NCBI GenBank assembly: GCA_910588965.1
Contig: CAJUSO010000052.1
Span: 1-14,393 of the forward strand
Direction: 5' to 3'
Length of the DNA stretch: 14,393 nucleotides
From: an uncultured Lachnospiraceae bacterium
Lineage (GTDB): Bacteria > Bacillota > Clostridia > Lachnospirales > Lachnospiraceae
The translations under genes and the position numbers were made by a program. Below, piece by piece: positions 1-6,259 of the stretch; the stretch's first letter is position 1, and each line of letters begins with the position of its first letter. The notes under the pieces were generated by a model, which did not search any database, was not told the DNA's origin, and worked only from the letters and a program-made list of their open reading frames with translations.

Positions 1-8
1 CCGCGAGG

Positions 9-82
9 GTCAAATACCCCGCCCCTTGGGGCGGAAAGAACAAGCTAGGTCATGACCCGTAGCTTGCTGCGGGGTATTTGAC
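9..82. repeat. REP-like compound palindrome
   Basis: A 14-base arm at 9-22 (GTCAAATACCCCGC) is exactly the reverse complement of 69-82. The interior holds further dyads: CCGCCCC-TT-GGGGCGG (19-34), CAAGCTA/TAGCTTG (41-47 with 60-66) and the perfect palindrome GGTCATGACC (48-57). The right half (49-82) can also fold alone as a hairpin with a TT loop at 64-65. The element therefore reads either as one nested palindrome or as two adjacent, partly decayed hairpin units. No open frame crosses it and no clean T-run follows it, so a simple terminator is a weaker reading. I recall similar arms in Lachnospiraceae intergenic repeats, but that is memory and is not shown here. Confidence 0.7.
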
Positions 83-209
83 TATTACCGTCACTATTTC
101 ATGATTAATCCTTCCATTCCCTACAATCCCCCTCCCGCACGCCCATATATGATTGGGATGTCCGGCTTATTCTAAGGCGTTTCCTGCTTCCCGCTCTTAT
201 TTTACCCAC

Positions 210-238
210 TTGATATTATACGTACGAACGGATATAAT
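210..238 (+). promoter_or_regulatory. Sigma-A promoter of the first two-component/ABC cassette
   Basis: TTGATA (210-215) and TATAAT (233-238) are separated by 17 nt, matching the housekeeping consensus at 11 of 12 positions. Transcription would begin near 243-246, giving a leader of roughly 115 nt before the regulator start at 359. The 7-base inverted repeat TATTATA (214-220)/TATAATA (233-239) lies across the promoter with 12 nt between its arms. It could be an operator, but it shares bases with the -10 box and may be coincidental. Confidence 0.8.
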
Positions 239-241
239 AGG

Positions 242-305
242 CACAGTACCATTGGGGAGAAGCAGCAGGCATGGCGGATTGGCGGTGCTGCCAATGGAAA
301 CTGTG
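242..305 (+). promoter_or_regulatory. Structured 5' leader (long stem-loop)
   Basis: Three complementary blocks nest in order: CACAGT (242-247) with ACTGTG (300-305), CCATTGG (249-255) with CCAATGG (291-297), and CAGCA (263-267) with TGCTG (286-290). That gives 18 Watson-Crick pairs around an internal loop at 256-262 and an 18-nt apical loop. The hairpin would lie at the extreme 5' end of the predicted transcript. No U-run follows, so it is not a plain terminator. It could stabilise the mRNA or act as a cis-regulatory leader. It matches no riboswitch class I can name. Confidence 0.5.
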
Positions 306-358
306 TGCAGTGAATCCCGGATGATACAAAAAACTGCGGATAACGGAGCTGAAATAGG

Positions 359-1033
359 ATGAAAAAAATATTAATCATTGAAGATGATGAAATCTTAAAT
401 TCCGGCTTGTGCTATAACATCCAAAAAATACAGCTTTTCCCTGTTCCTTCCTATTGTATAAGAGAGGCCAAAGAAAGGCTGGAGGAAGAAACGTTTGATT
501 TGATATTGCTTGATGTAAATTTACCCGATGGAAACGGTTTTGATTTTGCAAGGGAAGCTATGCCCAAATACCATACTCCTTTTATTTTCTTAACGGCGCA
601 TCATTTGGAAGAAGAAATCATCAAAGGGCTGCGGTTAGGGGCGGATGATTATATTGTAAAACCATTTCGTATCAAAGTCGTTATGGAGAAAATACAAGTG
701 GTATTAAGACGATGCCATAATGGGCGCGGATCCGAACGCTATTCTTGCGGCAATTTAGAGATTGATTTCAAAAACCGTACGATTATGCGCAAAAACGAAG
801 CATTGGCTTTGACGCCCACAGAATTTGAAATTTTAGAGGCTTTTGTTGAGAACAGAGGGCAGATTTTGACAAAGGGCCTGCTATTGGAAAAGATATGGGA
901 TAGAAAAGGCAATTATGTCAATGAGCATACGTTATCATTGAATGTCAGCAGGCTGCGGAAGAAAATAGCGGATGAAGATTTTGATTACATCAAGACCATA
1001 TATGGGCTGGGTTATAAATGGAGTGAGGATTAA
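359..1033 (+). CDS. OmpR/PhoB-family response regulator of the ABC-transporter cassette
   Basis: This cytoplasmic DNA-binding regulator is phosphorylated by the kinase that follows it. The receiver domain spans roughly residues 1-118. It has the acidic pair Asp9/Asp10, the phospho-acceptor Asp52 in the strand LILLDVNLPDG, the switch Thr79 and the conserved Lys101-Pro. A winged-helix effector domain follows (about 128-222), ending in the typical YIKTIYGLGYKW wing. The length of 224 residues is normal for the family. The ATG at 359 has a GGAG Shine-Dalgarno at 345-348. The stop codon directly abuts the kinase start, so the two are probably co-translated. Linkage to a Bce-like kinase and an FtsX-type transporter suggests that it activates the transporter in response to an envelope-active compound; that role is inferred. 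Its targets may include the repeat at 2062-2107. Confidence 0.95.
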   Translation: MKKILIIEDDEILNSGLCYNIQKIQLFPVPSYCIREAKERLEEETFDLILLDVNLPDGNGFDFAREAMPKYHTPFIFLTAHHLEEEIIKGLRLGADDYIVKPFRIKVVMEKIQVVLRRCHNGRGSERYSCGNLEIDFKNRTIMRKNEALALTPTEFEILEAFVENRGQILTKGLLLEKIWDRKGNYVNEHTLSLNVSRLRKKIADEDFDYIKTIYGLGYKWSED

Positions 1034-2050
1034 ATGAAATTATGCAGATATATCTTACTTAGCTTGCATGTATTACTGCTTTTTGCAGGGATCTACATAG
1101 CGCTGGCGCTGGTAGAAAATACGATGGTAACGTATGCGCTTCTATTTACAATCTTATCTTTGGGGCTGGTAAATCTAGGAAGTTATTTCTATTTCCGTAG
1201 GAGATTTATATGCTTTTCAAATGAAGTCTGCCAGAATACAGAAAAAATCTTACATGGGCAGCCCATCGGACACCAACAAAATAAGGAAACGCTTACCTCT
1301 AAAATGATTATGGAATTAGAGAAAATAGAACATATTTCTTCGTTCCAGCTTGCAGAAAGCAGGCGTGAGAAAAAAGAACTGCAAGAAATGATTTCTGAAC
1401 TCACACATCAGATTAAGACCCCTGCTTCCAATATCCAAATGTATTGCGACATGTTTTCGGATCCAGATATTTCTTCTGCGCAAGCCAGACGGTTTGTATC
1501 TGTTATCCAACAGCAATTAGAAAAATTGAAGTTTTTGCTAGATATCCTTGTAAAATCTTCGCGGCTTGAAACCGATATGATACATCTGCAAATGGAAAAC
1601 AGCAGGATTGTTGAAACCTTAGCGGTTGCTGTCAACAATGTCATACAGAAAGCAGAGCATAAAAAGATAGGCATTTCTGTTTCATGCAGGCCTGCGGTTC
1701 AAGTTTACCACGATACAAAGTGGACGGCGGAGGCAATCGAGAATCTTTTAGATAACGCAATCAAATATACCCCAGAAAATGGGAAGGTCTTAATTTCCGT
1801 AAAAGTTGGGGAAATGTACACGGAAATCCATGTGAAGGACACAGGAAAAGGGATAGAAGCTGCGCATGTCAATGACATTTTCAAACGGTTTTACAGGGAG
1901 AAATCCTCATCGAAAGACGAGGGGTTAGGCTTGGGCTTGTATCTTGCAAGAAACATTGTAACGTTACAGGGCGGGTATATTTCCGTTCATTCTGTTCTAG
2001 GGGAGGGCAGCCGTTTTTCCGTGTGTTTGCCAAACCGTATCTTGGAATGA
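1034..2050 (+). CDS. Intramembrane-sensing (BceS-like) sensor histidine kinase
   Basis: This membrane kinase should autophosphorylate and pass the phosphate to the regulator encoded just upstream. Two hydrophobic segments (about residues 6-27 and 31-53) are joined by only a few residues, so there is almost no extracellular sensor domain. Short two-TM kinases of this kind usually take their signal from a partner ABC transporter. The dimerisation/phosphoacceptor box is ELTHQIKTP with His125. The ATP-binding domain shows an N-box (ENLLDNAIKY, Asn237 and Asn241), a G1 box beginning at Asp269 (DTGKG) and a G2 box (GLGLGL, about 297-302). At 338 residues it matches the compact class. The ATG follows the regulator's TAA with no gap, and GAGG in the regulator's last codons can serve as ribosome binding site. 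It appears intact. The assignment to the Bce-like group rests on topology and context. Confidence 0.93.
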   Translation: MKLCRYILLSLHVLLLFAGIYIALALVENTMVTYALLFTILSLGLVNLGSYFYFRRRFICFSNEVCQNTEKILHGQPIGHQQNKETLTSKMIMELEKIEHISSFQLAESRREKKELQEMISELTHQIKTPASNIQMYCDMFSDPDISSAQARRFVSVIQQQLEKLKFLLDILVKSSRLETDMIHLQMENSRIVETLAVAVNNVIQKAEHKKIGISVSCRPAVQVYHDTKWTAEAIENLLDNAIKYTPENGKVLISVKVGEMYTEIHVKDTGKGIEAAHVNDIFKRFYREKSSSKDEGLGLGLYLARNIVTLQGGYISVHSVLGEGSRFSVCLPNRILE

Positions 2051-2061
2051 ATTGTTTCGAT

Positions 2062-2107
2062 ATTGATACTTTTTCCTATAAAATTGAAACCGGATTGATA
2101 CTATTTC
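2062..2107. repeat. 14-bp direct repeat upstream of the ABC transporter genes
   Basis: ATTGATACTTTTTC (2062-2075) recurs as ATTGATACTATTTC (2094-2107), differing at one base. The copies are 32 bp apart start to start, about three helical turns, so they would face the same side of the DNA. They lie just after the kinase stop and about 190 bp before the ABC ATPase start. OmpR-family regulators commonly bind direct repeats, so this is a candidate operator for the regulator at 359-1033. I found no well-spaced promoter hexamers immediately downstream, which weakens that reading. Confidence 0.4.
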
Positions 2108-2300
2108 AGTTTATGATAGGAGTAGAAATTGCGAAACGTTTTCTTTGGGAGATGTGGCTGAGCCATCGAATCCAAAGCGGGCTCCGATGCGGTGGCAAGT
2201 CGCCCTTATTTTGTATTCGATGCCCCATCCACAGTTCCAAGAAGGTGAGTTTGCAATTACCTATAAGAGTATCAAACAGAAAGGGACGGGATGGCAATGA
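2088..2300 (+). pseudogene. Possible remnant reading frame between kinase and ABC ATPase
   Basis: The 240-nt gap between kinase and ATPase carries an open frame whose last 60 or so codons read like real protein (for example WQVALILYSMPHPQFQEGEF and AITYKSIKQKGTGWQ). Its TGA (2298-2300) overlaps the ATPase ATG at 2297 in an ATGA junction, the pattern of translational coupling. The frame has three stops at its 5' side (2064, 2079 and 2085), and its first ATG is not until 2178. An AGGAG at 2118-2122 is well placed for TTG at 2129, but that codon is in another frame and terminates after ten codons. The picture fits the 3' end of a gene that lost its beginning. I do not recognise the family. Longer open frames exist here on other frames, so chance is a serious alternative. 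Confidence 0.3.
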
Positions 2301-2971
2301 ATATTTTAAGCGCAAAAAACCTGACGAAATACTACGGTACAGAGCCGTTATTGGTGAAAGCAATTGATGGAATCTCTTTTGAGATTGGACAAGGGAGTTT
2401 TACAGCAATCGTTGGGACTTCTGGTTCAGGCAAAAGCACATTGCTCCATATGCTTGGCGGGTTAGATGTTCCGACAAGCGGGAGCGTATGCGTGGATGGG
2501 CAGGAATTATGTGGGATGGGAAAAAACGAGCTTGCTATTTTTCGGAGAAGGAAAATAGGCTTTGTTTTCCAGAATTACAATCTTATGCCAAACCTTACGG
2601 CGTATGAAAATATTGTGCTTCCGGTTGAGCTGGATGGAAGAAGGGTGGATAAAGAATATTTCGAAAGAATGGCAGGGACGTTGGGCCTGGAGGATAAGAT
2701 AGGCCGCAGGCCGAATCAATTGTCTGGCGGGCAGCAGCAAAGAGTTGCGATTGCAAGGGCTTTGGTGGCAAAGCCTGCGATTATTTTAGCAGACGAGCCG
2801 ACTGGGAACCTGGACGGGCATACAAGTAGGGAAGTCATCGGTTTATTGAAAACAACAAGCGAGAAGTTCCATCAAACAATCGTTATGATTACGCATAATG
2901 AGGAAATAGCGCAGTCGGCTGACCGCACGATCCGTGTGGAAGATGGAAAAATTGTAGGAAGCAGGTGGTAA
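2297..2971 (+). CDS. ABC transporter ATP-binding protein (MacB/Bce-type)
   Basis: This is the cytoplasmic ATPase that powers the FtsX-type permease encoded next. Counting from ATG 2297, the Walker A motif GTSGSGKST is at about residues 40-48. The Q-loop FVFQNYNLMP has Gln92, the ABC signature LSGGQQQR starts near 142, the Walker B strand IILADEP has Asp166 and Glu167, and the switch His200 lies in ITHNEE. About 224 residues is typical for the MacB/LolD/BceA group. ATG 2291 would add two residues. I prefer 2297 because AAGGGA at 2282-2287 then has normal spacing and the codon overlaps the upstream TGA. The gene overlaps or abuts the permease. Such pairs move hydrophobic or peptide substrates by a mechanotransmission cycle rather than by conventional transport. 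The substrate cannot be read from the sequence. Confidence 0.95.
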   Translation: MNILSAKNLTKYYGTEPLLVKAIDGISFEIGQGSFTAIVGTSGSGKSTLLHMLGGLDVPTSGSVCVDGQELCGMGKNELAIFRRRKIGFVFQNYNLMPNLTAYENIVLPVELDGRRVDKEYFERMAGTLGLEDKIGRRPNQLSGGQQQRVAIARALVAKPAIILADEPTGNLDGHTSREVIGLLKTTSEKFHQTIVMITHNEEIAQSADRTIRVEDGKIVGSRW

Positions 2972-2973
2972 GC

Positions 2974-5358
2974 ATGGATTTGAATAAAAACAACAATGGA
3001 ACTACCATTTACCGCATTGCCAAAAACAATTTACTGGCAAAGAAAATGCCGAGTTTCTTTTCTATGCTGTCCATTTTGTTAGCGATTACTTTGGTATCTG
3101 CCCTATCGCTCTTTATGGTCGGGACACAGACTGCTGAAAAGAATATGCTAGGACAGATGCAGCATGTCATGTATCAGGACGTCACGGATGAACAGATACA
3201 ACGTATGGCTTTGGATGATAGGATGGAACGGTGCGATCCATATAAAGAACTGGAAAAAGAATTTCAGATCCAGGGCGTCAAGTACCACCTTTTTTACAAC
3301 GGATCCTATGTTGAGAACGTAAAAGGCTATCTTCCGGTAGAGGGGAAAGATCCACAGCATTATGGTGAAATCCTTGTGGATAAGGCTTTTATGCGGGCGA
3401 TTGGAAGGGAAGCCGTTCTTGGGGAAACGATTGATTTCGAGATAGGAGGGGAAGCACAGGAATTTACAATCTGCGGTTATACCGATGGGAACGCTCCGGC
3501 AGCGGCGCATCCTATCCATGTATCGAAAGCATTTGCAGACCAAAGCCCACTTATGAAAGACTTGCCCTATACTGCGCTCGTGCGGATTAATGGTGTTACA
3601 GATGTCCCTGCGTCTACTTTTACCACCATAGCGTATCAGATAGCAATGGATTATCAGATTGAACGGCCAAATGTCAATTTGAATGGTAAATTTGAAGAAT
3701 CTCTCCAAAAGGGGAATACTGGAATCTATTTCGTTCTTTTTGTTTCCGCAATACTTTTTATTGCCAGCAGTATCGTGATATACAGCATTTTTTATCTTTC
3801 TGTAGCTGCCCGCGTACAACAGATTGGGCAATTACAGACCATTGGTATGACAGAAAAACAGGTTAAGCAGATGATACGAAGGGAGGGGTTGTTGTTAAGT
3901 GCTTTGGCAATTCCCATCGGGCTGCTGCTAGGCGGTATCGTTTCTTATCTTTTAATCCCAGATGGATGGACGTTTCAAAGCTTTTGTATGGTAGCTTTGT
4001 GCGTCGGCGTCTTAGGTATCCTGACGGTACAGATATCCGTGAGGAAGCCTGCTTCCATTGCGTCAAAATTTTCACCAATCGAAGCGTCGAGGAATGTAGG
4101 CACAGTTGGAAAGGGACGGCCAAACGGCAGGCATAAAATGTTAACGCCATATGTGTTAGCGCGGATGGAGCGTAAAAATCATCGGAAGAGATGGTGGTTT
4201 ACAACGGCTTCGCTTGCATTTGGTGGAATTATTTTTATGCTTGCGGCGACTTGGGTGGTATCGTGGGATGAGGAACAATACGCAAGAGAAGGATTATTTA
4301 ACAATAGCGAGTATTATATTTCTTACCTCTATCATCATAGTACGCCTAAGCCTTACGGAATAACTGAATTTCAGCTAACAGGCCATCTTGGAGGCGAGTT
4401 GGAAAGTAGCATACGAGAGATACCAAATGTAAAAGATGTCCACATGGAAGAAGAGGTGTTTGGAAATGTGGAATACAAAGGGGTTACATTTTTACAAGGA
4501 TTTTATCCAGTTGGGGCAGAGGATACGGAGTATTATAAGCTTCCCTCAAAAGGAAACAACACTTATCAATATATGGTACAGCACGACGCCATTTTGATCA
4601 CAGATAGCGCTATAAGCGAGAATATAAATGGAATCACATTTGAAGCAGGAGAAAAAATAGAGTTTCGCTATTTTGATGGGGAAGAACATACGGTAGAATT
4701 GGAAATAGGAGCCGTATCACAAGAAAGCGCTGGCCAATATGGGAATCGGCCGAATTTCTGTATCGCAGATAAGACGGTAGAAAAATTGTGGGGCGCTATG
4801 AATACAACGTCTTCATTCTCCATATCTGTCGAGGATTATGAGGAAAATGGAGGGCAAGTAGAAGCGGCGTTACGGGCGTTGCTGGATGGTTATGAAGATT
4901 TGTCGCTTTCCACATTGCGGGAAGAAGAAATCCAAGTGTCTGGGCAGATTAAGCAGATACAGATGCAGATATACGGAATCTCTATCTTTATTATATTGTT
5001 CAGCATCTTTAACTTGATTAACACGGTTATCAGCAGCATTGTAAGCCGTAAGAGAGAATTGTCTATGTTAGAATCCATTGGTATGGAGGAACGTCAAGTC
5101 CGCAATATGCTGTTTTGGGAAAGCTTTTTTCTTGCATTACCGAACCTTCTGCTGACATTGACCCTTGGAACGGCGGCAGGATTTGCCTTTATCTCGTTGA
5201 TGCAGAAATCGGCAGGCTACCTGGAATATCATTTCCCAGCCCTTCCAGCCGTGCTTTATATGGCTGGCATGATAGGTATTCCGATGTTGATCTCGCTTGT
5301 CTGCCTAAAAAGGCAAAATAACATTTCTTTGGTGGAAAGAATAAAAAATGAGGATTAA
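2974..5358 (+). CDS. FtsX-type ABC transporter permease, 8 transmembrane segments
   Basis: This large membrane subunit partners with the ATPase just upstream. Counting from ATG 2974 (794 residues), hydrophobic segments fall near 28-49, 250-275, 305-327, 335-355, 409-429, 667-689, 715-742 and 759-779. The protein is thus two copies of a four-TM unit, each with a roughly 200-235 residue extracellular domain after its first helix. Both copies keep the FtsX coupling-helix signature, QLQTIGMTEKQV and LSMLESIGMEERQV. Classical BceB permeases have ten helices and one large loop, so this is a different subtype although its kinase is Bce-like. ATG 2974 is preceded by AGGTGG (2963-2968) at 5 nt; GTG 2965 is an alternative overlapping the ATPase end. 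A terminator follows 9 nt after the stop. A role in resistance to, or sensing of, membrane-active peptides is inferred from context. Confidence 0.93.
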   Translation: MDLNKNNNGTTIYRIAKNNLLAKKMPSFFSMLSILLAITLVSALSLFMVGTQTAEKNMLGQMQHVMYQDVTDEQIQRMALDDRMERCDPYKELEKEFQIQGVKYHLFYNGSYVENVKGYLPVEGKDPQHYGEILVDKAFMRAIGREAVLGETIDFEIGGEAQEFTICGYTDGNAPAAAHPIHVSKAFADQSPLMKDLPYTALVRINGVTDVPASTFTTIAYQIAMDYQIERPNVNLNGKFEESLQKGNTGIYFVLFVSAILFIASSIVIYSIFYLSVAARVQQIGQLQTIGMTEKQVKQMIRREGLLLSALAIPIGLLLGGIVSYLLIPDGWTFQSFCMVALCVGVLGILTVQISVRKPASIASKFSPIEASRNVGTVGKGRPNGRHKMLTPYVLARMERKNHRKRWWFTTASLAFGGIIFMLAATWVVSWDEEQYAREGLFNNSEYYISYLYHHSTPKPYGITEFQLTGHLGGELESSIREIPNVKDVHMEEEVFGNVEYKGVTFLQGFYPVGAEDTEYYKLPSKGNNTYQYMVQHDAILITDSAISENINGITFEAGEKIEFRYFDGEEHTVELEIGAVSQESAGQYGNRPNFCIADKTVEKLWGAMNTTSSFSISVEDYEENGGQVEAALRALLDGYEDLSLSTLREEEIQVSGQIKQIQMQIYGISIFIILFSIFNLINTVISSIVSRKRELSMLESIGMEERQVRNMLFWESFFLALPNLLLTLTLGTAAGFAFISLMQKSAGYLEYHFPALPAVLYMAGMIGIPMLISLVCLKRQNNISLVERIKNED

Positions 5359-5366
5359 CAAGGGAA

Positions 5367-5391
5367 GAGGGCTGCTTGCGCAGTCTTTTTT
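5367..5391 (+). terminator. Rho-independent terminator of the first cassette
   Basis: AGGGCTGC (5368-5375) pairs with GCAGTCTT (5380-5387) across a four-base loop, using two G-U pairs, and runs into six T residues (5386-5391). It begins 9 nt after the permease stop, so it closes the regulator-kinase-ABC transcript. Confidence 0.8.
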
Positions 5392-5429
5392 CCTGTCTTG
5401 GCATGTTGATGGCAGGTAGGGATATTCGG

Positions 5430-5458
5430 TTGAAAAATGCCAGCCGAAGGGCTATAAT
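5430..5458 (+). promoter_or_regulatory. Sigma-A promoter of the second two-component operon
   Basis: TTGAAA (5430-5435) and TATAAT (5453-5458) are exactly 17 nt apart. Transcription would start near 5464-5466, leaving a leader of about 105 nt. GGAGG at 5480-5484 sits only 1 nt before an ATG (5486) that opens a 9-codon frame, a spacing too tight to be a convincing start. Confidence 0.85.
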
Positions 5459-5572
5459 AATAGTGCTTCCTACACAGCCGGAGGAATGCGCTGCAGTAAG
5501 CATAACGGCAGTTGATAAAACATAAACTTCCTTTTTGGATAGTTCTAAATGGATTAAGAAGGGTTAGGGGTG

Positions 5573-6259
5573 ATGGAAATGAGGATTTTACTGGCTGAGG
5601 ACGAGCAAGATTTAAACCATATTATTACGCAGAAATTGAGGGCTGACGGATACAGCGTGGATAGCTGCCTGGATGGCGGGGAAGCAATTGATATCCTGTC
5701 TTATACGGACTATGACGGCATTATCCTGGACATTATGATGCCGAAGGCAGACGGGTATGAAGTCCTGCGCTTTTTGCGGGAGGCTGGGAAGGCTACGCCT
5801 GTGCTGTTTTTGACCGCGAAGGACGCTATCTCTGACCGGGTGAAGGGGCTGGACAGCGGGGCGAATGACTATCTGGTCAAGCCTTTTTCCTTTGAGGAAC
5901 TGTCTGCCCGCCTGCGCGCCATGATGCGGGCATCTTTTGGGATTGCCAGCAGCGTGCTGTCGGCGGCGGATTTGGTCCTGGACTGTGCTTCCCATACCGT
6001 AAAGCGGGGAGGATTGGAAATCAGCCTGTCTGCAAAGGAATATGCGCTGCTGGAATATCTGATGCATAACCAGGGGATTGTCCTGTCAAGGGAGAAGATT
6101 GAGGACCATATCTGGAACTTTGATTATGAGGGCGGCACCAATGTGGTGGATGTCTATATCAGCTATCTGCGGAAGAAGATAGATGGCGGCCATGAGAAGA
6201 AATTAATCCATACGGTCCGGGGGAGGGGCTACGTGCTGCAGGAGGATAGGGGGAAATGA
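5573..6259 (+). CDS. OmpR/PhoB-family response regulator, second two-component system
   Basis: This is a cytoplasmic transcription regulator partnered with the kinase that follows. Counting from ATG 5573, the receiver has the acidic pair Glu9/Asp10, the phospho-acceptor Asp53 in IILDIMMPKADGYEVL, the switch Thr81 and Lys103-Pro. A winged-helix domain (about 128-225) ends in LIHTVRGRGYVL. Length is about 228 residues, as expected. Three starts are in frame: GTG 5570, ATG 5573 and ATG 5579. AGAAGGG (5557-5563) sits 9 nt before 5573, and AGGGG (5566-5570) sits 8 nt before 5579, so 5573 and 5579 are both plausible. The stop overlaps the kinase start (ATGA), indicating coupled translation. The overall look is that of the CusR/ArlR-like group, but the ligand and targets are unknown. 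Confidence 0.95.
   Translation: MEMRILLAEDEQDLNHIITQKLRADGYSVDSCLDGGEAIDILSYTDYDGIILDIMMPKADGYEVLRFLREAGKATPVLFLTAKDAISDRVKGLDSGANDYLVKPFSFEELSARLRAMMRASFGIASSVLSAADLVLDCASHTVKRGGLEISLSAKEYALLEYLMHNQGIVLSREKIEDHIWNFDYEGGTNVVDVYISYLRKKIDGGHEKKLIHTVRGRGYVLQEDRGK

Noticed and set aside
153..362. A 69-codon open frame upstream of the first regulator
   Set aside because: It needs a TTG start with no ribosome site, runs through the promoter and leader stem-loop, and its translation resembles no protein.
2063..2117. Promoter-like boxes (TTGATA, TTGAAA, TATAAA, TATGAT) in the kinase-ATPase gap
   Set aside because: No pair has workable spacing: the gaps are about 8, 11 or 22 nt instead of 16-18.
2023..2367. 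A 114-codon frame spanning the kinase end and the ATPase start
   Set aside because: It overlaps two well-supported genes in another frame, has no ribosome site and has an unlikely composition.
3148..3831. A 227-codon minus-strand frame inside the permease gene
   Set aside because: It is antisense to a gene with clear FtsX features; its translation is rich in Arg, Cys and Ile without domain-like patterns.
5486..5515. A 9-codon frame with GGAGG just before it in the second operon's leader
   Set aside because: Only 1 nt separates GGAGG from the ATG, too close for initiation, and there is no supporting structure.
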